A stretch of DNA of 64,000 bases, taken from Pseudomonas kribbensis. GTDB taxonomy: Bacteria; Pseudomonadota; Gammaproteobacteria; Pseudomonadales; Pseudomonadaceae. Shown piece by piece: positions 1-8,025 of this stretch; position 1 is the stretch's first letter, and each line of letters starts with the position of its first letter. The stretch covers positions 1,240,001-1,304,000 of the forward strand of contig NZ_CP029608.1 in assembly GCF_003352185.1 (NCBI RefSeq), in the 5' to 3' direction. The notes beneath the pieces are model-generated. The model did no database searches. It saw only the letters and a program-made list of their open reading frames with translations, and was not told where the DNA came from. The position numbers were made by a program, and so were the translations under genes.

Positions 1-954
1 TGGATCAAAATACGAAAGTGGCGGGTGAGTTTTTTCCCACTCTTTGGAAAATTCGATGCCTTGTTTTATTTCATCTGGTTTCATCTGGCTCTCAAGCTCT
101 GGAAGCTTTCGTTTTGCGTCCTCTGGAGCCGTTCCGGCCTCAAGCTTCGAGAGTATTAGAATCAAACCGTATGCTTCTTTCAGATTTACTGGGTAGCCGA
201 GTTCGTTGGAAGGGTCGGAGATTTTATATGCATAAGTAATTAGTGAGTCTATATGGCTATTTTCTGCAGCTTTTTTTACCCAGTGTGCGATTTCCTCTTT
301 GCTGCCGTCGTGGTCATATAAATAATTTGCGTAGAGAAACATCCCTCTCGGATTGCCACCTTCAGAAGAAGATTTGAACAGTCGATTAATCTCTTTTTCG
401 CGGCTCCCTGGAACTAAAAACCAACCAGCACCGCTTTTGTAAACGCTGGCTAACAGTTGTTGGGCATAACTGTCACCGCCTTCCGCCGCTTTCTCAAGCC
501 AGGAAATCCCTTGGCCAGCTGTAAAGAGCACGGTCATTGCTTCAGTGTCGCCTTTAACTGCTCGTTCGTTTGCCGCTTTTAATACTTGCTCTCGCCAATC
601 TTTTGCGTCTTTTTCAGAGCAGCTGTCCATAATAGTACACAAGTCATCTTCTTTACTTAAACGAAGCATTGCATAAAGATCGCCCTGCTCAGCAGCTGCC
701 TCATACCATTTTTTAGCTTCGGCAGTGATATAGCGCTTACTTAGTCGAATTGCTTCGCCCAAATAGTATTGGGCGTCACGATCTCCAGCTTCCGCTGCGA
801 TCGTGAGGAGTGGCTGGGAGTCGTACCAATCACTTTGACGAAAAAGCGCAATGCCCGAATCTCTGGCTGTTTTTTGCGCGGGGTTAAGCTCAGCTGTTGC
901 GCTACTGCAGAAAATCAACGAGAGCCAGAAAGCTCCAATAAAATTCCTAATCAA
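1..954 (-). CDS. Exported Sel1-repeat protein, candidate T6SS immunity protein (3' end outside window)
   Basis: The minus-strand frame is open from a TTG codon at 954-952 to the window edge (318 codons, no stop), so the C-terminus is missing. The first residues, MIRNFIGAFWLSLIFCSSATA, form a signal peptide followed by ELNPAQ. The body has Sel1/TPR-like repeats such as WYEAAAEQGDLYAMLRL, WLEKAAEGGDSYAQQLL and WVKKAAENSHIDSLITY. The start overlaps the end of the upstream 1002-residue gene by 8 bases, so the two are co-translated. Periplasmic Sel1 proteins act as immunity partners of some T6SS effectors in Pseudomonas (for example near the PldB phospholipase); that role here is inferred from position. 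GC content is lower than in the hcp-vgrG part of the island. The TTG start is the best choice because it gives a complete signal peptide. Confidence 0.75.
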   Translation of the reverse strand, partial: MIRNFIGAFWLSLIFCSSATAELNPAQKTARDSGIALFRQSDWYDSQPLLTIAAEAGDRDAQYYLGEAIRLSKRYITAEAKKWYEAAAEQGDLYAMLRLSKEDDLCTIMDSCSEKDAKDWREQVLKAANERAVKGDTEAMTVLFTAGQGISWLEKAAEGGDSYAQQLLASVYKSGAGWFLVPGSREKEINRLFKSSSEGGNPRGMFLYANYLYDHDGSKEEIAHWVKKAAENSHIDSLITYAYKISDPSNELGYPVNLKEAYGLILILSKLEAGTAPEDAKRKLPELESQMKPDEIKQGIEFSKEWEKTHPPLSYFDP

Positions 955-3900
955 TGTTTGGTCCTTTATAAGTGCTTTTGATTTTTTGAACTGGTGCGAA
1001 AGCCGGGCCTTTGTACTCGGTTTGGTAGTCGCAATGGCTATTCAATCGAGCTCCCATATTCGAAACTAGCGATCGATATCGAGCCCTCATCTCGTTGGTG
1101 CCAGCTTGCAGAGCCAAAACGCGCTCAGTCATAAATGAGTCTAGCTTCAACTTATTTTTGCAATAAGTCTGGCCCGCTTGGCTTGGACGTGCGCCGTCCC
1201 TATTCATGCATATAATCGCTTCTTCGAACTGATGAGAAGAGTTTTTCTTAGTCGATATCCAAGTTAAACACTTCTCTATAGATCGTTGCTGGAGGAGATG
1301 TGTTTCTTCTTCATCAAAGAATTCATTTTTTTCTTCGTCTTCAACGGTGAACTCTTTCGGAGGTGCGCTCAGCGCTAATAAAAGTGGACCTAACGCTTGC
1401 GGCGGCAGGTTGTACACCCACTCCTGTATCGCCTGCTGATTCTTATCTCTGACTATCGTATACGCAATCTGCCCCCCACGATCCCCCGCAGTAAGAGCTT
1501 CAAAAATCTCTTTAACAATTGCATACCCACGCACATAAGCAAACGCCACATCAATTCCCGTGGCGCCGAGGAAGCTCAGTTTTTTCACGTAGGCCAGGGC
1601 TTCGGTTTCCACCCACTCCAGATCCTTGTATTGGTTCGCGGCCATTTCCTGTCGCACCAGTTCCGTCAGGGCTACGATGCTTTCGTATCCGACCTCAAAG
1701 GTCAAATAGCCTTTGACCCCAGCGCCCCATACGAGCGCGCCTTTGATCGACAGCAAAAGACGTCCGTCGTGCACTCGCAGGTTCAGGTCTCCCGAAATGC
1801 CGGCACCGACCGCCACCGCCATTTCGACTTCCAGTTTTGCCAACGGGCGCCATTGGTTGGCTGCCAGACGGTTCGGCACTGGCGCAGGCGGGAGGACGCC
1901 AGCAGGCGGGCACCAGAACAATTTACCCGTCACCTTGCATCCAGCCTGGGCGCCAGCAAACACTTCGTACTTGCCCACTTCGCCGGTTTTTTCGGCAACG
2001 TCTACGCCAACAAGGCTGGTGTAACCGGTTTTTTGATCCAGAGACAGATCGCGGGAAAGCATCAGGCTGGCGCCGGCGAAGCCCCAGGCCTTGGCTTCCA
2101 GATCCAGGGACAATTTGCCGAAATTGACGCTGCGGATACTGCCATCGTGAGCCTTGTATTTGGCGGTCCAGGGTTCAGCCTTGGCCCGTTTTGGCAGCTC
2201 GACTTTCAGCAGGGTCACTTCCCCGCGCCATGCCGTTACATCCAGAGCGACTTCAACGTTGGCAATTTGAGGGGCGCCATTTGTCCAGGTGGGGCCTTCC
2301 ATTTTGACTTCTGTCAGCAGGTTGGCGCCTTCTGGCAACAAGCATCTGACCAGTTGGGCCTGCGGGCTGTTGTCAAAAAGCATGAGATTACGAAGCTGCT
2401 TGTCTTCGAACACCATCGCTTTGAGGTTTTCACCCCAACGTTTGCGCTTGTCTTCAGCCTTGATGCTTTCAACTCTGTAGCCTTTGGCCTCCAGCGCAGC
2501 GAAGAATTTGTCGGGCACAAACAAGCCATGCTCGTCGAACCACGGACCTTTTTCATCGAATTGAAGTGCGCCCTCCTGATTGAGCCAGTCACTGAAAACA
2601 CGATCGTCGTCGGCCTCTTTGGCGATTGACTTGGGCAAGCTGGTGGCAAGCTCTTTCAGTTGCCCTTTGAATGCATTGCCGCTGACCTGAGCCAAGTGCT
2701 TGAGGCTGATGTGGTTCAGGATCGTTGTCGACGACGCGCTGCTGAGCTCGCGCAAAGGAATGTTGGTCTTGGCAAGGCGCTCAATCTGTTTTGGCTTATA
2801 GGTTTCGGGGTCCCAGAGAAACATACGAGGGGGCCGGATTTCTCGCACGCGGGCTTCGGCGGTCGTCTGAATCCGCTCTGCTTCGGTATTCAGCTCGTTC
2901 CACTGATCTCTCAATTTAACGAAGAGCACCCCGGGTGGCGCGGACTTGCCTCCAGTGGCCGAGACCCACTGGGAATAGCGGTCTTCAATTTTCTTCTCGA
3001 GTTCATCTCGCTTGGTGGTCAGCTCTACGAAGGCTTGGAAGTCTTCTGTGCCCGCATACTGATCGTCGGGGCTGAGGGCGAACTCGGGAACCGCGATCCC
3101 GCATTCAGCGAGTTCCACGATGGAGTTGATGTACTTGGACATCAAGTCTTTCAACGCAAGGATGTTGAGCTGTACCCCCTTCAACGCCTTCTTATCGACT
3201 TCACCGGTTTCAATCAGTTTTTTGTGTAGCGCCTTGTAGTCTTTCAAGTGCTCCCAGGCGGAAGCGATTTTCTTGGTGCCAGGGTCGAACATTTTGTAGC
3301 CATGGGCTTTGGCCTTGTCACGCTCTTCAATGTACTTGTCGATGGCGTCCCGAGCCTTTAACGCACGCGGGGTATAGAAGACCCCATTTTCTCGTTTGTA
3401 CCCCAACGTTTTTGCTTTTGCGTCGGATACTTTTTCGAGGGTTTCCATGTTTTTCCGGTTTTTCTCGATGCGTTGTCCGGCGTGGAACATCTCGCGCTCG
3501 GCATGCATCGTCGCGTCGCTGTCACCCTTGGCTTTTGCCGCCTCCCAATCCTTACGGCACTGGGCTTTTTTGGTAGTGTCTTCGGGGATTGCCGACTTCG
3601 ATGCCAAGTAACTGCTATGTTGCTCGCCTTCGAGAAAGGCTTCCGGCCCCGGCGTGAGGAAGTACTCCATCAATCCGGCATCGGCGATGTTGCTCATGCG
3701 AGTGGCCTTGTCTGCGTCGACGGTCTTCTGCTTGAGCAGGCTGACGCTTTCCTTCAGCTTTTCCGACGTGCGTTTGGGCAGCAGCCAGAATCGACGTTGG
3801 CCGGTGACGTAGATGATGTCGTCGTAGCTACTGCTGCAACCGGGCTTCTTGTCCTTGCAGAACGTCTCGGCATCAGCGGGCGTCTTTGGCGGATCCGCCG

Positions 3901-3955
3901 GTATAACGACTGGTGTGGGCTCTTGCGGGGTTGTTTGTTCGGACGTACCTGTCAT
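947..3955 (-). CDS. Large T6SS cargo effector candidate, no recognised family
   Basis: This 1002-residue protein follows the DUF4123 chaperone gene by one base, the usual place for a VgrG-delivered effector. There is no signal peptide and I recognise no PAAR, Rhs, lipase or nuclease motif. Residues about 60-290 are rich in charged helical sequence of coiled-coil type (HAEREMFHAGQRIEKNRKN). Residues about 600-760 are beta-rich, with alternating glycine and hydrophobic residues (AVAVGAGISGDLNLRV, LSIKGALVWGAGVKGYLTF), which might be membrane-active; that is a guess. The last 200 residues are encoded by clearly AT-richer DNA than the rest, as expected of an exchangeable toxin end. The next gene encodes an exported Sel1 protein, a plausible immunity partner. 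The effector call rests on gene context, not on homology. Confidence 0.6.
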   Translation of the reverse strand: MTGTSEQTTPQEPTPVVIPADPPKTPADAETFCKDKKPGCSSSYDDIIYVTGQRRFWLLPKRTSEKLKESVSLLKQKTVDADKATRMSNIADAGLMEYFLTPGPEAFLEGEQHSSYLASKSAIPEDTTKKAQCRKDWEAAKAKGDSDATMHAEREMFHAGQRIEKNRKNMETLEKVSDAKAKTLGYKRENGVFYTPRALKARDAIDKYIEERDKAKAHGYKMFDPGTKKIASAWEHLKDYKALHKKLIETGEVDKKALKGVQLNILALKDLMSKYINSIVELAECGIAVPEFALSPDDQYAGTEDFQAFVELTTKRDELEKKIEDRYSQWVSATGGKSAPPGVLFVKLRDQWNELNTEAERIQTTAEARVREIRPPRMFLWDPETYKPKQIERLAKTNIPLRELSSASSTTILNHISLKHLAQVSGNAFKGQLKELATSLPKSIAKEADDDRVFSDWLNQEGALQFDEKGPWFDEHGLFVPDKFFAALEAKGYRVESIKAEDKRKRWGENLKAMVFEDKQLRNLMLFDNSPQAQLVRCLLPEGANLLTEVKMEGPTWTNGAPQIANVEVALDVTAWRGEVTLLKVELPKRAKAEPWTAKYKAHDGSIRSVNFGKLSLDLEAKAWGFAGASLMLSRDLSLDQKTGYTSLVGVDVAEKTGEVGKYEVFAGAQAGCKVTGKLFWCPPAGVLPPAPVPNRLAANQWRPLAKLEVEMAVAVGAGISGDLNLRVHDGRLLLSIKGALVWGAGVKGYLTFEVGYESIVALTELVRQEMAANQYKDLEWVETEALAYVKKLSFLGATGIDVAFAYVRGYAIVKEIFEALTAGDRGGQIAYTIVRDKNQQAIQEWVYNLPPQALGPLLLALSAPPKEFTVEDEEKNEFFDEEETHLLQQRSIEKCLTWISTKKNSSHQFEEAIICMNRDGARPSQAGQTYCKNKLKLDSFMTERVLALQAGTNEMRARYRSLVSNMGARLNSHCDYQTEYKGPAFAPVQKIKSTYKGPNID

Positions 3956-3956
3956 C

Positions 3957-4790
3957 TCAGACTTCCAGTCGTTGTACTTTCTCGAATGCCGGCATCTCGC
4001 TGCTCAGCACGTTCATGGCGTCGGTGCGTTCTTGTAAGGGGCTCCGCCTCAATTGCGGCAGCAAGCGCTCAAGATGTCGGCCCTCGTCAATGCCGTGATC
4101 TACCAGCAACTGCAAATTTTCCGACACCACAGGTAGTTCACTGTCGGGTAACCCATTGGCTGATTCAGCCTCCCGGGACCTGATCCAATACCACCAGCGG
4201 ATTTCATCGAACGCGGCAAGCGTGTCGTCGTGCAATTGCAGGGGATACCTGAACTCATCTTTCGCGCCGTTGGCGTCGTGTGGTCGTTCCCAGGTTCGCC
4301 AATTCTGATCTTCGACATGAGCCGGCGGCGTATGGACACTTTCCCATGGGCCGTAGAGAGCTTGTGCAGGGGCAGTCATTGCCAATGCGCTCCAGAAAGC
4401 CGGGTCGTAGAACCGCGCCAGAGAGTCTCCGTAGGATTGGGAGTTCATTCGCAACAGACGACGGGCATGCAGTAAGGCATTTGCCGGTGTATCGCTGGAG
4501 GTCAGAAGCATGCCTGAACGATTCTCCCGGCATAGTTCAATGGCCTTGGTTGCTGCGGCGCTTCCCGGTTTCAATTGAAGCCAAAGCGGGCTGACATCAT
4601 TCATTTCAGAAAAAGGCGTGTCCTGAAACAGTTTTTCCACTCCGTTCAGGTCGGATTGCTGATAGAGCTGCTCGAGGGCGTGGGGCTGGCGGACACTGTC
4701 GATAATGCAATACAGAGAACGGCTTCCACCGCTGCTCGAAGGCGCTGCGGCTACTGGTATTTCAAGGAATTGACTCAGCCATGCAGACAT
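3957..4790 (-). CDS. DUF4123 family T6SS adaptor/chaperone
   Basis: DUF4123 proteins (Tap/TEC) load effectors onto the cognate VgrG tip. The N-terminal RSLYCIIDS and the central GDSLARFYDPAFWSAL segments are typical of the domain, and the length (277 residues) fits. I place the start at the ATG at 4790 (MSAWLSQ), preceded by AGAGG seven bases upstream; a longer frame begins only with a TTG. The start overlaps the vgrG stop by 16 bases, and the stop is one base from the start of the effector candidate. This arrangement is the main argument that the downstream 1002-residue protein is cargo for this VgrG. Confidence 0.85.
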   Translation of the reverse strand: MSAWLSQFLEIPVAAAPSSSGGSRSLYCIIDSVRQPHALEQLYQQSDLNGVEKLFQDTPFSEMNDVSPLWLQLKPGSAAATKAIELCRENRSGMLLTSSDTPANALLHARRLLRMNSQSYGDSLARFYDPAFWSALAMTAPAQALYGPWESVHTPPAHVEDQNWRTWERPHDANGAKDEFRYPLQLHDDTLAAFDEIRWWYWIRSREAESANGLPDSELPVVSENLQLLVDHGIDEGRHLERLLPQLRRSPLQERTDAMNVLSSEMPAFEKVQRLEV

Positions 4791-6853
4791 GGGCAAACCT
4801 CTCGTGAGCAAGCGCCGTTGGATTGCTTTCCGCAGACAGGAACAAGGGGAAGGCCTTGCATGCTTTTTCGTACAAACGGATTGAGCATGGCCGGCACCAA
4901 CAACTTCCCGGCCTTATCCGTATCCGCCTGCTTCAACGGCCCCGGCATCAATGGCGCCGCCCCCGTGCCGCTCCCCGGCCCACCGCCTGAATTGATATTG
5001 ATCGCCGGCCCGCTCATGGTCACGCCGCCGCCATCGATCTTGATAAAGCTGCCGCCACCGACCAGCGTCAGTTCGGCGCCGGCCTCCAGCACCACTTTCA
5101 TCCCGCTGCTCAGGTGGATTTCCTGGCCGGCGTCGATGAATTGCCCGGTGCCGATCTTGATGTGCTGGTTCACGCCCACGGTGAGGTGGTCGTTGGCGCG
5201 GGCTTCGACTTTGCGATCTTCGTAGACGGTGTGGTGTTCTTCGGCCTTGAATTCCGTGTAGCTGTTTTTTTCCACGACGTCGTGGCGTTCGTTGCCGACG
5301 CGGATTTTCTGGTCGTGTTCGATGTTCTCGTCCCAGTCGCGCTGGGCGTGGAGGAAGATCTGTTCCTGGCCTTTCTTGTCTTCGATGCGCAGTTCGTTGA
5401 AGCCACCACCGCCCATCGAGCTCAGGGTCTTGAAGGTGGTGCGGGTCTTGTTCGCCGGCAGGGCGTAGGGAACGGTGTTTTCCTTGTGGTACAGGCAGCC
5501 GCTGATCAGCGGCTGGTCGGGGTCGCCTTCGAGGAAGGTCACCAGCACTTCCATGCCGATGCGCGGGATGGCGATGCCGCCGTACTGGGCGCCGGCCCAG
5601 GCGGAAGACACGCGCAGCCAGCAACTGGTCTTGTCGTCGGCCAGGCCGTCGCGGTCCCAGTGGAACTGGACTTTGACGCGGCCGTATTCGTCGCAGTGGA
5701 TTTCCTGGCCTTGCGGGCCGGTGACCACGGCGCTCTGGCTGCCGAGGATGCGCGGTTTCGGGTGGCGCAGGGGCGGGCGGTTCGGCACGTCCCACGGGGT
5801 GGCCTGGAAGCGGTTGCGGTAGCCCTGATGGAAATCGTCTTTCAGCGCGGTGGTGTCACTGGTGACCGACTCTTCCAGCACCTGCGGCTGCTTGCCTTCG
5901 TGGTGGACTTCGGTGAGCAGCCACAGGTCATTCCACTTGGCTTTCGGGTGTTCTTTCAGCGCGAGGAAATGGCCGCTGACCAGCAGCGGCTGGTCGCTCT
6001 TGCCTTCGGCGAGCTGGAAGTCGCTGCGATGGCGTTCAAGGGCGCGTTTGGCCAGGTGTTTGCCGCGTTCGCGGTCGACGAAACGGCCCGGGTAATCGTA
6101 GTCCTCGAGGTCGGGCAGGGCGTCGCCGCGGTTTTCGCTCTCTAACGTGATCCGTGGTTTTTCGAAGTCGTAATCGCGGCGGGTGGTGCGGCTGGTGCGG
6201 GTTTCCAGGCGCAGGTCGAAGCGCTTGATCACCGGGTCGCTGGCGACCATGCCGGAGTCCTGCTGATAGGCCACCGGCGCCAGTTTGTGGAACACCGTCT
6301 GGTCATCGCCGAACACCAGTTTGTGCGCCGTGGCACTGTGCTGGAAGTGGTAGTGAATGCCTTCTTCTTCGCACAGGCGCTGGATGAAATGCAGGTCCGA
6401 TTCGTCGTACTGCACGCAGTAGATACGCTCGGGGTAGATCGAACCGGTCTGGAATTCATAGGCGTTGCCCTGGATGCCATGTTCTTCGAGGACCTTGCCG
6501 ATGATTTTCGGCACGCTGAGGTTCTGGAAGATCCGCTGGTTGATCCGGTGCGCCAGGTACGAAAGTTGCGGGCGCAGGGTCACGGAGTAGCGCGTCAGGC
6601 GCTTGCCGGAATCGCCTTGCGCGGCGCGGTCGATCAGGCCGTGGATGCCGCTGCCGTCGGGCGACAGCTGCAGGAAGGCCGGTTTGTGCAGCAGGGTTTC
6701 GAGGTCCAGCGACGGCTGCTCACTGACCAGCTCCACCTCGAAGGCAAACGGCTGGCTGATGGCTTCCCGACCGGTGAGGGTAAACACCTGGAAATCGGCG
6801 GAAAGCCCTTCGATGGTCAGGGCAAAGTGGGTTTCATTGGCCGGCGCGAACAT
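4775..6853 (-). CDS. vgrG: VgrG, T6SS spike/tip protein
   Basis: VgrG trimers cap the Hcp tube and carry effectors. The N-terminal gp27-like region (ETHFALTIEGLSADFQVFTL) is followed by the gp44/OB segment (GCLYHKENTVPYALPANKTR; SMGGGGFNELRIEDKKGQEQ) and a repetitive beta-helical needle near residues 500-600 (HLTVGVNQHIKIGTGQFID). The end is short and Cys-containing, with no extra catalytic domain, so this is a non-evolved VgrG. The start at 6853 (MFAPANETH) has GAGGA about seven bases upstream and is preferred over an extension of 14 residues. It lies downstream of hcp and upstream of a DUF4123 gene. No tss structural genes are in the window, so the protein must use a secretion machine encoded elsewhere. 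Confidence 0.95.
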   Translation of the reverse strand: MFAPANETHFALTIEGLSADFQVFTLTGREAISQPFAFEVELVSEQPSLDLETLLHKPAFLQLSPDGSGIHGLIDRAAQGDSGKRLTRYSVTLRPQLSYLAHRINQRIFQNLSVPKIIGKVLEEHGIQGNAYEFQTGSIYPERIYCVQYDESDLHFIQRLCEEEGIHYHFQHSATAHKLVFGDDQTVFHKLAPVAYQQDSGMVASDPVIKRFDLRLETRTSRTTRRDYDFEKPRITLESENRGDALPDLEDYDYPGRFVDRERGKHLAKRALERHRSDFQLAEGKSDQPLLVSGHFLALKEHPKAKWNDLWLLTEVHHEGKQPQVLEESVTSDTTALKDDFHQGYRNRFQATPWDVPNRPPLRHPKPRILGSQSAVVTGPQGQEIHCDEYGRVKVQFHWDRDGLADDKTSCWLRVSSAWAGAQYGGIAIPRIGMEVLVTFLEGDPDQPLISGCLYHKENTVPYALPANKTRTTFKTLSSMGGGGFNELRIEDKKGQEQIFLHAQRDWDENIEHDQKIRVGNERHDVVEKNSYTEFKAEEHHTVYEDRKVEARANDHLTVGVNQHIKIGTGQFIDAGQEIHLSSGMKVVLEAGAELTLVGGGSFIKIDGGGVTMSGPAININSGGGPGSGTGAAPLMPGPLKQADTDKAGKLLVPAMLNPFVRKSMQGLPLVPVCGKQSNGACSREVCPCLHG

Positions 6854-6929
6854 CCCTTGTTCCTCGTGCTGTACAGCGGCGTTCGTCGACCGCAAGAGCG
6901 GTCAACGCGCGCGAAATTCTGGAGGGGCG

Positions 6930-6962
6930 TAAACAACATCGACCAGCAGAGCTGGCCGATGC
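6930..6962 (-). terminator. Possible attenuator hairpin between hcp and vgrG
   Basis: On the minus strand CATCGGCCAG, a CTCTG loop and CTGGTCGATG can pair, followed by TTGTTT. The T run is short, so this would terminate only partly. Partial termination would fit the need for far more Hcp than VgrG, but it could equally be a stabilising 3' hairpin for the hcp message. Confidence 0.35.
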
Positions 6963-6981
6963 TTGAAACGATCAGCCGTAA

Positions 6982-7497
6982 TTAAACGACTGGAGCACGC
7001 CAGTCATCGGAACCCGAAGTACCGGATACTTCGTGGGTCCAGGTGATTTTGCGGTAGGTGAACTGCACTTCTTCCAGGTGGGTGAAGTGCGCGTTGCCTG
7101 GATCCTGGCAGTTGTGCATTTTGTTGTTGATGGCGACGATGATCGCGTCTTCCAGTTTGGTGGTGTAGTAGTGCTCTTGGGTACCTTGAGCCGAGGTGCG
7201 GTACCACTGGATAACGATTTCGCTCATGCGCTCGCCGGAGGTCAGAGCGGCTTGCAGCAGAGGCGAAGCCTTGTCGTAGACCTTGGTGATCACGACTGGC
7301 TTGTGCACGCGCTGACCGGTTGGCTGACCGGATTGCGGGTCACGCGGGATGATCACGTCGTGGGTGAAAGCCTGAACCATGACCTGGTCTTCGTGGCCTT
7401 CCTGGTAGGTGTTGCCAACGGAGTCGGCAGTGAAGGCGCCGGCAGTGATCAGGCCTTGTTTTTCGCCGGTAACCGACATGTACGCTGGTGTTGCCAT
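6982..7497 (-). CDS. hcp: Hcp, T6SS tube protein
   Basis: Hcp hexamers stack into the inner tube of the T6SS and are secreted. The 171-residue protein starts MATPAYMSVTGEKQGLI, has the conserved HKPVVITKVYDKASPLL segment and ends with the TYRKITWTHEVSGTSGSDDW strand region, all typical of the Hcp1 family. AAGGAG precedes the ATG by eight bases. It is the first gene of the minus-strand island, 128 bases ahead of vgrG. Upstream lie a sigma-54-type promoter and three palindromes, so expression is probably controlled by RpoN and an enhancer-binding protein encoded elsewhere. Confidence 0.95.
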   Translation of the reverse strand: MATPAYMSVTGEKQGLITAGAFTADSVGNTYQEGHEDQVMVQAFTHDVIIPRDPQSGQPTGQRVHKPVVITKVYDKASPLLQAALTSGERMSEIVIQWYRTSAQGTQEHYYTTKLEDAIIVAINNKMHNCQDPGNAHFTHLEEVQFTYRKITWTHEVSGTSGSDDWRAPVV

Positions 7498-7567
7498 GGG
7501 AGGTGCTCCTTGCGGATAAAGTTAGGGTGCCCGGGAGGCGAAATCGCCCGGTGGGTGCCAAAGCTAT

Positions 7568-7583
7568 ATCAAGGACCGTGCCA
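7568..7583 (-). promoter_or_regulatory. Sigma-54 (RpoN) type promoter of hcp
   Basis: Read on the minus strand the sequence is TGGCACG-GTCC-TTGAT. The -24 element is a perfect TGGCACG and the spacing to the -12 element is the required four bases. The -12 element is TTGAT instead of TTGCA/T, a mismatch at an important base. It lies about 70 bases upstream of the hcp ATG, a suitable distance. Pseudomonas hcp genes are known RpoN targets. Confidence 0.6.
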
Positions 7584-7668
7584 GGTTTTCCAAAGTCTCC
7601 GTGATACGGGGCTGAAACTGCTGTTTAGTGCATGTTTCAAGATGTTTCATGCCAATTTAAGGCCAAAA

Positions 7669-7688
7669 GTGCGCAACTTCTTGCGCAG
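7669..7688. promoter_or_regulatory. Palindromic upstream site 1 (candidate enhancer site)
   Basis: GTGCGCAACTTCTTGCGCAG is a near-perfect palindrome (GTGCGCAA-N4-TTGCGCAC consensus, one mismatch). It is the copy nearest to hcp, about 90 bases upstream of the sigma-54-like promoter. Its centre is 22 bp from that of site 2, two helical turns. Confidence 0.6.
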
Positions 7689-7690
7689 TG

Positions 7691-7710
7691 GTGTGCAAGA
7701 AGTTGCGCAC
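7691..7710. promoter_or_regulatory. Palindromic upstream site 2 (candidate enhancer site)
   Basis: GTGTGCAAGAAGTTGCGCAC matches the same palindrome with one mismatch. Sites 1 and 2 together also form one long inverted repeat that could extrude a hairpin. Spacing on the same face of the helix suggests cooperative binding of a dimeric activator. Confidence 0.6.
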
Positions 7711-7772
7711 TTGGCTACAGGCAACGGAACCCGGGGGCTGTAGCGAAATCAGGCGGCGATTTTGCGAAACAA

Positions 7773-7792
7773 GTGCGCAAGAAGTTGCGCAC
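7773..7792. promoter_or_regulatory. Palindromic upstream site 3 (candidate enhancer site)
   Basis: GTGCGCAAGAAGTTGCGCAC has perfect 8-bp arms (GTGCGCAA/TTGCGCAC). Its centre is 82 bp from that of site 2 and about 200 bp upstream of the hcp promoter, a normal distance for an enhancer-binding protein. The rest of 7793-8025 shows no gene. Confidence 0.6.
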
Positions 7793-8025
7793 CATGGCAC
7801 ATGGCTATGTCGGTGCCAGACCTCTCCGTTGCAGAAATGGCCAATCCATCGCCCCTTTTTGCCATTGCGCCACTGGCACGTTGCCCTGCGATTCCTTGAA
7901 AGTCCTTATCCAGAGCCTATCCCGTTTACGCTCGGGCGGCGCGAGCGCGGCAAACCGTCTTATAAATGAAACACCGCCCTCAGCTATACTCCCCCGCAAT
8001 TTCGATCTGGCCCCGAGGACTGACT

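Noticed and set aside
1397..2629. Plus-strand 410-codon frame opposite the effector candidate
   Set aside because: Antisense shadow; low-complexity His/Gln/Phe-rich product and no ribosome site.
1..7500. Complete T6SS cluster
   Set aside because: Only hcp, vgrG, a chaperone, a cargo candidate and its partner are present; no tss sheath, baseplate or membrane-complex genes are in the window.
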